64,000 nt of DNA, taken from contig NZ_KB912942.1 in the NCBI RefSeq assembly GCF_000383915.1, positions 3,655,795 through 3,719,794 of the forward strand, read 5' to 3'. The notes below the pieces were generated by a model. The model saw only the letters and a list, made by a program, of their open reading frames with translations, was not told the DNA's origin and did not search any database. Position 1 is the first letter of the stretch. Every line of letters starts with the position of its first letter. Positions 17,885 through 25,803 of the stretch are shown here, piece after piece. This DNA comes from Amycolatopsis benzoatilytica AK 16/65 (GTDB lineage: Bacteria; Actinomycetota; Actinomycetes; Mycobacteriales; Pseudonocardiaceae). The translations under genes were made by a program, and so were the position numbers.

Positions 17885-18754
17885 ATGCCGCGCGTGCAGC
17901 TGTCCGCCGGGCCGATCGACTACGCCGACACCGGCGGTTCCGGTCCGGTTCTGGTGTTCGGGCACGGCTTTCCGATGTCGGGCACGCAATGGCGCAAAGT
18001 AGTCCCGTTGCTCGATGGGTACCGATGCCTCCTGCCGACGCTGCCGCTCGGCGCGCACCACAGCCCCATGCACCCCGATGCCGACCTCACGCAGTTCGGC
18101 GTCGCCCGGTTGCTCGGCGAGTTCCTGGCCGCGCTCGATCTGCGAGACGCCACCGTCGTGCTCAACGACTGGGGCGGCGGGCAATTCCTGATCGCCGACG
18201 GGATGGCGCCAGCCGAACATGTCGAGCGAGTGGGCCGGCTGGCACTCGTCGCATGCGAAGCCTTCGACAACTTCCCGCCGAAACCCGCGCGTCCCGTCGT
18301 CCGCCTGCTGCGGCTCCCCGGCGGACCATGGCTGCTCACACAAGCCAGCCGGACCGCCTTCTATCGGCACGCGCGCGCCGCATACGGCGGCATGTGCGAA
18401 TCCCGGATCCCGGACGAGGTCCTCGACGGCTGGTTCCGTCCGGCCTTGCGGGACAAGGGAATCCGCCGAGACCTGGTCAAGTTCGCCACCGGCACCCCAC
18501 CGGCGCGGGAACTGCTCCGCTGGGCCGAACGGCTGCGTTCGTTCGAACGACCGGTACTGGTCGTCTGGGCCGGGCAAGACCGGATGATGCCCGCCGGCCA
18601 CGGACGACGGCTCGCCGACCTGTTCCCGGACGGCCGGCTGGTCGAGATTCCGGACAGCGGCACGCTGATCCCGGAGGACCAGCCGGAGCGCCTCGCCGAG
18701 GAACTGACCGCGTTCCTCGCGAGCACCGGAGCCACTCCCGCCCACCGGATCTGA
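17885..18754 (+). CDS. Alpha/beta hydrolase with Asp nucleophile and no canonical catalytic His
   Basis: A 289-residue alpha/beta-hydrolase fold protein. HGFPMSG (27-33) is the oxyanion-hole loop. NDWGGG (94-99) places Asp95 at the nucleophile elbow as in haloalkane dehalogenases and epoxide hydrolases, and VVWAGQDRMMP holds Asp222. The position normally occupied by the catalytic His (G-H before hhPEDxPE) reads SGTLIPEDQPE, with Thr260 instead. Activity is therefore uncertain: another base may serve, or the protein may be a non-catalytic binder. AGGAGG precedes the ATG. It is probably co-transcribed with the TetR gene 85 bp downstream under the palindrome at 17840. Confidence 0.85.
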   Translation: MPRVQLSAGPIDYADTGGSGPVLVFGHGFPMSGTQWRKVVPLLDGYRCLLPTLPLGAHHSPMHPDADLTQFGVARLLGEFLAALDLRDATVVLNDWGGGQFLIADGMAPAEHVERVGRLALVACEAFDNFPPKPARPVVRLLRLPGGPWLLTQASRTAFYRHARAAYGGMCESRIPDEVLDGWFRPALRDKGIRRDLVKFATGTPPARELLRWAERLRSFERPVLVVWAGQDRMMPAGHGRRLADLFPDGRLVEIPDSGTLIPEDQPERLAEELTAFLASTGATPAHRI

Positions 18755-18839
18755 AACACATTCACCTCTGTCCGGCGCCGTCCGCGGGCCGGGCAAAGTA
18801 CCGTCCCCCGGCCGCGCGAAGTTGGCTACCGTGGGCGAC

Positions 18840-19478
18840 ATGGCTGACCAACGCCCGCTCGGCTTGCGCGAACGCAAGAAGCTCAACACGCGCAAGGCGC
18901 TGAGCGACGCCGCGGTCGCGCTGATGTACGAGCGCGGCCCGGACACCGTCGTCCGCGAAGACATCGCGGAGCGCGCCGGGGTATCGCTGCGCACCTTCAG
19001 CAACTACTTCGCGACGAAATACGACGCAGTCGCCTACCGGCACGGTCACCGGATCCGGCTGAGCGCCGACCTTCTCCGCGCCCGGCCGGCGGACGAGCCA
19101 TTGTGGACGGCGCTCGCCGAAGCGCTGGCAGAACCGCTGCGCACGGATGCCGCGCCGTACGGGCAACCGCCGTCGGCGCAGCCCAGCACGGTGCGCGCGT
19201 GGAACGCGACCGCGGAGATGCGCACCGCGTTGGCTCGCGTGGACACCAGTGCCCTGGTAGCCGCGCTGACCGAGAGAATCGGTGCGACGCCGGGCGATCT
19301 CTACCCGCAGCTGATCGCGAACGTCGCGATCAGCGCGATGAACACGGTGCTCGACCGGTTCCTGGACGATTCGCTGGAGAAGCCGGTGCCAGCGACGCTG
19401 CGAGAGGTTTTCGACGCGATCGCACAGGGTTTGCCCGCAGGACGGGACAGCGCGGCGGGAGATCCGGCCGCGCGGTGA
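18840..19478 (+). CDS. TetR-family transcriptional regulator
   Basis: A 212-residue regulator with an N-terminal TetR helix-turn-helix (about 10-65): LRERKKLNTRKALSDAAVAL, then DTVVREDIAERAGVSLRTFSNYFATKYDAV, whose recognition helix SLRTFSNYF is typical. The C-terminal ligand domain is not diagnostic. ATG 18840 is preferred; a TTG six codons upstream is possible. It follows the alpha/beta hydrolase in the same direction and probably represses it through the 26-bp palindrome at 17840-17865. It is convergent with fadD, only 7 bp apart. Confidence 0.88.
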   Translation: MADQRPLGLRERKKLNTRKALSDAAVALMYERGPDTVVREDIAERAGVSLRTFSNYFATKYDAVAYRHGHRIRLSADLLRARPADEPLWTALAEALAEPLRTDAAPYGQPPSAQPSTVRAWNATAEMRTALARVDTSALVAALTERIGATPGDLYPQLIANVAISAMNTVLDRFLDDSLEKPVPATLREVFDAIAQGLPAGRDSAAGDPAAR

Positions 19479-19485
19479 GGCGGCC

Positions 19486-21096
19486 CTACTCCCATCGCAC
19501 CAATCGCCGGACCACCTTGCCGGTCGCGTTGCGCGGCAACGGGTCCCGGGTCAAGAACCACAGCGTCGGCACTTTGTACCGCGCCAACCGGCCCCCGAGG
19601 TACTCCCGCAACGCCTGAGCGTCCACGCCGGAACCCGGCCGTACCACCACGGTCGCCGCGACTGCCTGGCCGTAGTCCGCGTCGGGCAAGCCCGCCACCA
19701 GACACTCGACGACGTCCGGGTGCGTCAGCAGCTGTTCCTCCACCTCAGCGGGATAGATGTTCTCCGCCCCGCGCAGGATCAGGTCGCTTCGCCGGCTCAG
19801 CACCGTCAGCGCGCCGTCCTGGAATCGGCCCAGGTCGCCAGTCCGGAACCAGCCGTCGGCGGTGAACGCGGCGGCGGTCGCGGCGGGGTCGTTGTAGTAA
19901 CCGAGCATCACTTGCGGGCCACGCAGGTGGATTTCGCCGTCGACGCCTTCCGGGACCGGACGGCCGCCCGGATCACGGATCTCCACTTCCATGTTCGGCA
20001 CCGGGCGGCCAGCGGTGTCCGGGTCGGCGATGACGTCCGCTGGGGTCGCGAGAGTGGCGGCGGTAGTCGATTCGGTCAGGCCGTAGTTGGTGGTCAGCGA
20101 GGCGCCCGCGCCCGGGAGAGCCTTCCGGAGGCTGTCCTTCAGCTCAGCGGTCGACGGTGCGCTGCTCACCGACACGGTCTTGAGCGAGCTGAGGTCGTAG
20201 CCGTCCAGATCGGCTTCGACCAGACGCGACAGCATCGTCGGGACAGCGCCCCAGTTCGTGATTTGCTCCGTCTGCACCAGGTCGAGGACTCGCGCCAGGT
20301 CGAATTTGCCCAGGTGCAGCACGGCGGTATCGCCGACGGCCAGCCGGACCACGGCCAGGTTGTGCAGCGCGGCGATGTGGAACAACGGCGTCGCGAGCAG
20401 GAACCGGCGGTCGCGGTGCGGGAAACCCAGGCCGGCCGCGAGCGCGTCGTTGAACAGGTGGAACCAGACGGCGGCGATCAGATTGCGGTGCGAGTGAGTC
20501 GCGCCCTTCGGCCGGCCGCTGGTGCCGCTGGTGAACAGGACGACGGCCGGATCGTCCTCGTCGGCCCGGGCCGGGGTCAGGGCGGCGCCGCGGTGGCGAT
20601 CGAGCAGGTCTTGGTACTCGGGGCTGCCGAATTCGAGCGTCTTCGCCTCCACCAGCGGCTTTCGGCCGGCATCGACCAGAGTCAGCTTCGGGCCGGTCAA
20701 GGCCAGGCCGTGCGAGATCTCCGGTGCCGCCCACATCGAGTTCATGCCGACCGCGATCGCCCCCAACGACACGGTCGCCCAGAAGGCGACTATCCACTCC
20801 GGGCAGTTCGCCGCGCACAGCGCGACCCGGTCCCCAGGCCCGACGCCGTATTCCTCCCGCAGCGCGGCGGCGAGTGCGGTGACCCGGTCGTAATGCTGGG
20901 CGAAAGTGAGCCGGCTGTCCGCGGTGACCAGGTACTCCCGGTCGCCAAACCTCCGGGACGCTTCCAGCAGCTCGGTCAGCGACCGGTGCCGCCGGGCGAA
21001 GACGTTCATCGGCCGGCCGCGCACGGGTTCCCGGCTGATCTCGAATTCCGCGCCCGCGGCGGTCAGCCGCGCGACAACGTCGTCCCGGCCGGTCAT
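19486..21096 (-). CDS. FadD-type acyl-CoA synthetase
   Basis: A 536-residue adenylate-forming ligase that activates a carboxylic acid with ATP and CoA. The AMP-binding P-loop LFTSGTSGRPKG is at 167-178. Further motifs are TTNYGLTESTTAA, WFRTGDLG, the hinge LILRGAENIYPAEVE and the C-terminal lysine region PRNATGKVVRR. Its ATG overlaps the stop of the degenerate MaoC gene (TGATG), and the SDR gene upstream is also overlapping, so the three form one operon driven from the tandem KstR2-like operators at 22458-22494. The substrate is probably a steroid- or side-chain-derived acid. It is distinct from the fadD3 at 34250. Confidence 0.93.
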   Translation of the reverse strand: MTGRDDVVARLTAAGAEFEISREPVRGRPMNVFARRHRSLTELLEASRRFGDREYLVTADSRLTFAQHYDRVTALAAALREEYGVGPGDRVALCAANCPEWIVAFWATVSLGAIAVGMNSMWAAPEISHGLALTGPKLTLVDAGRKPLVEAKTLEFGSPEYQDLLDRHRGAALTPARADEDDPAVVLFTSGTSGRPKGATHSHRNLIAAVWFHLFNDALAAGLGFPHRDRRFLLATPLFHIAALHNLAVVRLAVGDTAVLHLGKFDLARVLDLVQTEQITNWGAVPTMLSRLVEADLDGYDLSSLKTVSVSSAPSTAELKDSLRKALPGAGASLTTNYGLTESTTAATLATPADVIADPDTAGRPVPNMEVEIRDPGGRPVPEGVDGEIHLRGPQVMLGYYNDPAATAAAFTADGWFRTGDLGRFQDGALTVLSRRSDLILRGAENIYPAEVEEQLLTHPDVVECLVAGLPDADYGQAVAATVVVRPGSGVDAQALREYLGGRLARYKVPTLWFLTRDPLPRNATGKVVRRLVRWE

Positions 21097-21509
21097 CAGC
21101 AGCCTCCCGCAGTGGCCGGAGCCGAACCTTCGCTCCGTCGAGGGCTGAGCCGCGGTCGGACCCGATCCGCGTCGCGCTGTCCGGAGAGCTTTCGAGCCGC
21201 GGAGTTTCGCTCGGGAAGACCGACGGGCTGGTCGAGGCGGCGTCCGCCGGCAGCCGGACGCAAGCGCGACCAGGTGACGACGCAGCAATCCCATTCGGCG
21301 ACGACCTCGCAGACTGCCGCGGTGGTGACGTCGAAAGCGGTGCCGAGCGTCAGCGCGAACGACGGCGGCACCAACAGGCGCTCCTTGAACCCTACGTCGA
21401 GTTCGTCCGGCCGGGCACCGTCGGCGAGCGCGCAGGGGATCGGGTCCCGGCCGGCGTTGGCCACGGTGCGCTCGCCGAAGCCCTCGCTCTTCCCGTCCCC
21501 GGCGCTCAC
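21096..21509 (-). pseudogene. Degenerate MaoC-type dehydratase with internal deletion
   Basis: A 137-codon frame that starts KSEGFGERTVANAGRDP and continues ARPDELDVGFKERLLVPPSFALTLG, the N-terminal hot-dog region of MaoC-like enoyl-CoA hydratases. It then jumps from TAFDVTTA directly to VCEVVAEWDCCVVTWSRLRPAAGG. Relatives as I recall them have about 40 residues between these blocks (LHGSQR..PLPPSG..VWDKG), including the catalytic neighbourhood. Third-position GC drops in the last third and the tail is Arg-rich. The frame remains open and overlaps both neighbours (GTGA with the SDR, TGATG with fadD), so it may still be translated for coupling although inactive. It could instead be a divergent small protein. 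Confidence 0.6.
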
Positions 21510-22414
21510 TGCGCTCCGTAGACCGGTTCGGGCGCGGGCGCTTCCTTCAGCAGCTCGCGGACCGCCGGGCCGACCTCTTCAGCGGCCCAACGCCGGTCGA
21601 GTTCGCGGGAAGGACCGTGGCTCCAGCCGTTTTCGACGCAGATCCGGCCGCCTTCGACCTCGATGACACGGCCGGTCACCTCCGCGGAGTCCTCGCTCGC
21701 CAGCCAGGCGACGATCGGCGACACGTTTCCCGGGTGCATGACGTCGAACCCGGTTTCCGGCGCGGCCATCCGGTCCGCGAACGGCCCTTCGGTCATCCGC
21801 GTGCGCGCGGACGGGGCGAGCGCGTTCACGGTGACGCCGTAGCGGCCGAGTTCGGCGGCCCCGACCAGCGTCAGTGCGGCGATGCCGGCCTTGGCGGCGC
21901 TGTAGCTGCCCTGTCCGACGCTGCCTTGCAGACCGGCCCCGGAACTGGTGTTGACGATCCGCGCGGCCCGGGTGCGCCCCGCCTTCGCCTCCGCGCGCCA
22001 ATAGCCGCCGGCGTGGTGCATCAAGGCGAAGTGACCCTTGAGGTGGACCGCGACGACCGCGTCCCATTCCTGTTCGCTGGTGGTCACGATCATCCGGTCG
22101 CGCACGAACCCGGCGTTGTTGACCACGATGTCCAGCCCGCCGAACTCGTCGATCGCTTGCCGCACCAGCGCTTCGGCCGCGGCGAAGTCCGCGACGTCGG
22201 CGCCGTTGGCCACCGCCTCCCCGCCGAGCTCGCGGATCGCACCGACCACCTCGCCGGCCGGACCGCCGGACATCCCTTCGCCCGCGCCCGACGTGCCGAG
22301 GTCGTTCACCACGACCCGCGCGCCCTGGCGGGCGAGTTCCAGCGCGTGCTCCCGGCCCAGTCCGCGGCCGGCTCCGGTCACGATCGCGACCCGGCCTTCC
22401 AAGATCCCGCTCAC
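21506..22414 (-). CDS. Short-chain dehydrogenase (MFE-2/HSD17B4-like; Rv3548c-like)
   Basis: A 302-residue NAD(P)-dependent SDR. It has TGAGRGLG at the cofactor site (about residues 13-20), VVVNDLG, NNAG, and the catalytic Ser and YSAAK. Its length and the tail after the Rossmann fold (GRICVENGWSHG) resemble the dehydrogenase domain of peroxisomal multifunctional enzyme type 2 and the M. tuberculosis KstR2-regulated SDR Rv3548c. It would oxidise a 3-hydroxyacyl-CoA or a ring hydroxyl. The GTG at 22414 has GGAGG just upstream. It is divergent from echA20 across two KstR2-like operators and first in an operon with the MaoC remnant and fadD. Confidence 0.9.
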   Translation of the reverse strand: MSGILEGRVAIVTGAGRGLGREHALELARQGARVVVNDLGTSGAGEGMSGGPAGEVVGAIRELGGEAVANGADVADFAAAEALVRQAIDEFGGLDIVVNNAGFVRDRMIVTTSEQEWDAVVAVHLKGHFALMHHAGGYWRAEAKAGRTRAARIVNTSSGAGLQGSVGQGSYSAAKAGIAALTLVGAAELGRYGVTVNALAPSARTRMTEGPFADRMAAPETGFDVMHPGNVSPIVAWLASEDSAEVTGRVIEVEGGRICVENGWSHGPSRELDRRWAAEEVGPAVRELLKEAPAPEPVYGAQ

Positions 22415-22457
22415 CTTGCCTCCGTTCTGCTCCCGGTCCGGCGGAGGTTCCCCGGAA

Positions 22458-22475
22458 ACCAAGCAAGTGTTAGGC
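22458..22475. promoter_or_regulatory. KstR2-like operator, site 1 of tandem pair
   Basis: ACCAAGCAAGTGTTAGGC fits the 18-bp pattern ACCAARCA-NN-TGYTNGGT seen at four other places in this island. It lies 43 bp before the SDR start on the minus strand. Confidence 0.65.
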
Positions 22476-22476
22476 T

Positions 22477-22494
22477 ACCAAGCAATCGCTAGGT
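22477..22494. promoter_or_regulatory. KstR2-like operator, site 2 of tandem pair
   Basis: ACCAAGCAATCGCTAGGT, centred 19 bp from site 1 and ending 11 bp before the GTG of echA20. Two adjacent sites in one divergent promoter would allow cooperative repression of both directions. Confidence 0.65.
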
Positions 22495-22505
22495 TAGGAA
22501 CGCAC

Positions 22506-23246
22506 GTGACGATTTCCACGCAGCTTCGCGACAACGGCACTTTCGTCGTCACCATGAACTACCCGCCGGTGAACGCCTTGCCGGTCGAGGGATGGTTCCG
22601 TCTCGCCGAAACGGTGCAGGCCGCCGGCTCGGACCCGGCGGTGCGAGTCGTCCTGCTCCGCGCCGAGGGCCGCGGCTTCAACGCCGGCGTCGACATCAAG
22701 GAAATGCAGCGCACCACCGGGTTCGACGCGCTGGTCGGCGCGAACCGCGGCTGTTTCCTTGCGTTCAAAGCCATTTACGAATGCGCCGTGCCGGTGATCG
22801 CCGCGGTGAACGGGTTCTGCCTGGGCGGCGGAGTCGGGCTGGTCGGCAACTGCGACACGATCGTCGCCGACGACGAGGCGTACTTCGGCGTCCCCGAGGT
22901 GGACCGCGGCGCGCTCGGCGCGGCCACCCACCTCGCCCGGCTGGTGCCGCAGCACCTGATGCGCACCCTGTACTTCACCAGCCGGACCATCTCGGCGAAA
23001 GACCTGGTCCAGCACGGTTCGGTACTGGAAACGGTGCCCCCGGCCAAGTTGCTGGACGCGGCGCTCGCGGTCGCCGCCGAGGTAGCGGCGAAGGACCCGC
23101 GGGTGATCCGGGCGGCGAAGGCCGCGCTGAACGGCATCGACCCGATCGACGTCAACCGCAGTTACCGGTACGAGCAGGGCTACACCTTCGAACTCAACCT
23201 CACCGGCGCGGCCGACGAGCACCGCGACGCGTTCGTCGGCGACTGA
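22506..23246 (+). CDS. echA20: EchA20, enoyl-CoA hydratase-family steroid ring D hydrolase
   Basis: A 246-residue crotonase-fold protein that in M. tuberculosis hydrolyses the D ring of HIEC-CoA to give COCHEA-CoA. The sequence follows EchA20 (Rv3550) very closely: PPVNA, RAEGRGFNAGVDIKEMQRT, NRGCF, ECAVPVIAAVNGFC.GGG.GLVGN, EV.RGALGAATHL.RLVPQHLMR and the end ELNL.G.ADEHRDAFV. Those blocks are more specific than general crotonase motifs. The GTG at 22506 has AGGA seven bases upstream. It is followed by ipdC after 13 bp. Control is expected from KstR2 through the tandem operators immediately upstream. Confidence 0.93.
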   Translation: MTISTQLRDNGTFVVTMNYPPVNALPVEGWFRLAETVQAAGSDPAVRVVLLRAEGRGFNAGVDIKEMQRTTGFDALVGANRGCFLAFKAIYECAVPVIAAVNGFCLGGGVGLVGNCDTIVADDEAYFGVPEVDRGALGAATHLARLVPQHLMRTLYFTSRTISAKDLVQHGSVLETVPPAKLLDAALAVAAEVAAKDPRVIRAAKAALNGIDPIDVNRSYRYEQGYTFELNLTGAADEHRDAFVGD

Positions 23247-23259
23247 CCCGAGGAGAACC

Positions 23260-24312
23260 TTGTCTCTGCGCACCCCGCTCACCGAACTGACCGGCGTCGC
23301 CCACCCGATCGTGCAGACCGGGATGGGCTGGGTGGCCGGCCCCCGGCTGGTGTCCGCGACCGCGAACGCCGGCGCACTCGGCATCCTCGCTTCGGCGACG
23401 ATGACCTACGCCGAACTCGACGAGGCCATCCAGGAAGTCAAGCAGCGCACGGACAAACCGTTCGGCGTCAACCTGCGCGCGGACGCCGGCGACGCCGCCG
23501 AACGCGCCGATCTGCTGATCAAGCACGGGGTCGCAGTGGCGTCGTTCGCGCTGGCCCCGAAGAAGGACCTGATCGCCCGGTTGAAAGACCACGGGCTGGT
23601 GGTGATGCCGACCGTCGGCGCGGCGCGGCACGCGGAGAAGGTCGCGGCGTGGGGCGCGGATCTGGTGATGGTGCAAGGCGGAGAGGGCGGCGGGCACACC
23701 GGATCGGTCGCGACAACGCTGTTGCTGCCCTCGGTGCTGGACGCGGTGGACATACCGGTCGTCGCGGCCGGCGGGTTCTTCGACGGGCGCGGGCTGGCCG
23801 CGGCGCTCGCCTACGGCGCGGCGGGAATCGGGATGGGGACCCGGTTTCTGCTGACCAGCGACAGTGCCGTGCCGGACGCGGTCAAGCAGACTTACCTCGG
23901 GTTCGGACTGGACGGGACGGTCGTCACGACCAAAGCGGACGGGATGCCGCATCGGCTGCTGCGGACGCCGTTCATCGAAGGACTGGCGAGGGAAGGCGTC
24001 GCGGGGCGACTGGCTCGGACGGTCCGGCGGACGCTCGATTTCAAGAGGCTCAGCGGGCAGTCGTGGCCGGGCCTGGCGGCGGAGGGGGTGCGGATGAAGC
24101 GGGGCAGCGATCGGTCTTGGGGGCAGACGGTGCTGGCGGCCAATACGCCGATGCTGCTGAAGGCGGGATTGGTGGAAGGCGATACGTCGGCGGGGATGCT
24201 GGCCGCCGGCCAGGTGGTGGGGGCCATCGAAGATCTGCCCAGCTGTGAGGAATTGGTGCGGCGGGTTGTCGACGAAGCGGCGGAGCGGCTGCGGTTCTTG
24301 GCCGCGATGTAG
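23260..24312 (+). CDS. ipdC: IpdC, nitronate-monooxygenase-family flavoprotein of HIP degradation
   Basis: A 350-residue FMN-dependent TIM-barrel protein of the nitronate monooxygenase/2-nitropropane dioxygenase family. Flavin-binding segments are HPIVQTGMGWVAGPRLVSA near the N-terminus, VQGGEGGGHTG, and VVAAGGFFDGRGLAAALAYGAAGIGMGTRF. Length and position next to echA20 match M. tuberculosis Rv3553 (IpdC), which converts HIC-CoA to HIEC-CoA before ring opening. It starts with TTG, supported by AGGAGA directly upstream and a 13-bp gap from echA20. A tandem 30-bp repeat array lies just after its stop. Confidence 0.92.
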   Translation: MSLRTPLTELTGVAHPIVQTGMGWVAGPRLVSATANAGALGILASATMTYAELDEAIQEVKQRTDKPFGVNLRADAGDAAERADLLIKHGVAVASFALAPKKDLIARLKDHGLVVMPTVGAARHAEKVAAWGADLVMVQGGEGGGHTGSVATTLLLPSVLDAVDIPVVAAGGFFDGRGLAAALAYGAAGIGMGTRFLLTSDSAVPDAVKQTYLGFGLDGTVVTTKADGMPHRLLRTPFIEGLAREGVAGRLARTVRRTLDFKRLSGQSWPGLAAEGVRMKRGSDRSWGQTVLAANTPMLLKAGLVEGDTSAGMLAAGQVVGAIEDLPSCEELVRRVVDEAAERLRFLAAM

Positions 24313-24366
24313 TTCAGCCTCGCGCGCCGCGGCCCTGCCGACCGGGTTCGCGGAGGGCCCGTCACA

Positions 24367-24606
24367 GAACCCAAGTCCGTGAAAGGCCCCTTCACGGAAC
24401 CCAAGTCCCTTAAGGGGTCCCTCACGGCACCCAAGTCCGTGAAGGGGCCCCTCACCGAACCAAAGTCCCTCAAGGGGTCCCTCACGGCACCCAAGTCCCT
24501 CAAGGGGCCCCTCACCGAACCCAAGTCCGTGAAAGGCCCCCTCACCGAACCCAAGTCCCTCAAGGAGCCCCTCACCGAACCCAACTCCCCCAAGGACCCC
24601 TTCACG
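24367..24606. repeat. Tandem array of eight 30-bp repeats derived from the palindromic element
   Basis: Eight units of exactly 30 bp start at 24367, 24397, 24427, 24457, 24487, 24517, 24547 and 24577. Each follows GAACCCAAGTCC[GC]T[GC]AA then a GGGGCCCC-type core then CTCAC[CG]. The unit corresponds to the right half of the 55-bp element (CCAAGTCC..AAGGGGCCCTTCACGGA). It fills the gap between the convergent ipdC and fadA6 genes. Because 30 is a multiple of three, every frame stays open with a decapeptide repeat, but no start or coding context supports a protein. Confidence 0.93.
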
Positions 24607-24633
24607 GAATCGGCAAGCGTGCACGGACCTGCC

Positions 24634-25785
24634 TCACAGCCGCTCCAGGATCGTCACGTTCGCCTGTCCCCCGCCCTCGCACATCACCTGCAGCCCGTAG
24701 CGGCCGCCGGTTCGCTCGAGTTCGTGCAGGAGAGTCGTCATCAGCCGCACGCCGGTCGCGCCGATCGGGTGGCCCAGCGCGATGCCGCCGCCGTTCACGT
24801 TGACCTTTTCGTGCGGCACGCCGAGTTCCTTCATCCACGCCAGCACCACCGGCGCGAACGCCTCGTTGCACTCGAACAGGTCGATCTCTTCGACGGTCAT
24901 CCTGGCCTTCTCCAGCGCCCGCCGGGTCGCCGGGATCGGCGCGGTGAGCATCCACACCGGGTCCGCGCCGCACACGCTCAGGTGGTGCACCCTTGCCCTC
25001 GGCGTCAGCCCGTGCGTGCGGACTGCCTGTTCCGACGCGATCAGCATCGCGCCGGCGCCGTCGCTGATCTGCGACGCCACCGCCGCGGTGATCGGGCTGC
25101 CCTCCTCCAGCGGCTTCAGCCCGGCCATCTTCTCCAGGCTCGTGTCCCGTCGGGGCCCCTCGTCCACCGACAACGAGCCGACCGGGGCGATCTCGCGAGC
25201 GAAGAACCCGGCGTCGATCGCGGCCAACGCGCGCTGGTGGCTCCGGAAGGCGAACTCCTCCAGCGATTCCCGCGACAGGCCCCAGTTCTCGGCGATCATC
25301 CGCGCCGAACGGAACTGCGACACCTCCTGACCGCCGTACCGCGCGCGCCAGCCGGGCGATTCCGCGAACGGCGTGCTGAATCCGAACTGCTGCCCGACGG
25401 TCATCGCGGCCGAGATCGGGATCGCGGACATGTTCTGCACTCCCCCGGCGACCACCAGGTCCGCGGTCCCGGACAGCACGCCCTGCGCGGCGAAATGCAC
25501 GGCCTGCTGGCTCGACCCGCACTGCCGGTCGACGGTCACGCCCGGCACGTGGTCGGGGTAGCCGGCGACCAGCCACGCCGTCCGCGCGATGTCTCCGGCC
25601 TGCGAGCCGATGGTGTCGCAACAGCCGAACACGACGTCGTCGACCGCCCCCGGGTCGATGCCGGTCCGCTGGACGAGCGCGTTGATCGCGTGCGCGCCCA
25701 GGTCGGCCGAATGCACGCCGGCCAGCGCGCCGCCGCGCCGGCCGACCGGGGTGCGGACCGCGTCGACCACATATGCCTCAGGCAC
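24634..25785 (-). CDS. fadA6: FadA6, steroid-catabolic acetyl-CoA acetyltransferase (thiolase)
   Basis: A 383-residue degradative thiolase with acyl-accepting Cys89 in VTVDRQCGSSQQ, NEAFAP, GGIALGHPIGATG with the catalytic His, and CEGGGQAN with the second catalytic Cys. The sequence is strikingly close to M. tuberculosis FadA6 (Rv3556c): VDAVRTPVGRRGGALAG, VPGVTVDRQCGSSQQA, VAGGVQNMS.IPIS.AMTVG.QFGF. It would cleave the open-chain beta-ketoacyl-CoA formed after ring C/D opening. It is the third gene of the minus-strand fadE30-ipdF-fadA6 operon, 18 bp after ipdF. The repeat array beyond its stop may terminate transcription. Confidence 0.95.
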   Translation of the reverse strand: MPEAYVVDAVRTPVGRRGGALAGVHSADLGAHAINALVQRTGIDPGAVDDVVFGCCDTIGSQAGDIARTAWLVAGYPDHVPGVTVDRQCGSSQQAVHFAAQGVLSGTADLVVAGGVQNMSAIPISAAMTVGQQFGFSTPFAESPGWRARYGGQEVSQFRSARMIAENWGLSRESLEEFAFRSHQRALAAIDAGFFAREIAPVGSLSVDEGPRRDTSLEKMAGLKPLEEGSPITAAVASQISDGAGAMLIASEQAVRTHGLTPRARVHHLSVCGADPVWMLTAPIPATRRALEKARMTVEEIDLFECNEAFAPVVLAWMKELGVPHEKVNVNGGGIALGHPIGATGVRLMTTLLHELERTGGRYGLQVMCEGGGQANVTILERL

Positions 25786-25803
25786 GGAATCCTCCTGCGA
25801 AAG

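Noticed and set aside
24367..24606. CRISPR-like array
   Set aside because: Units are directly adjacent without variable spacers, no cas genes are nearby, and the unit derives from a dispersed palindrome.
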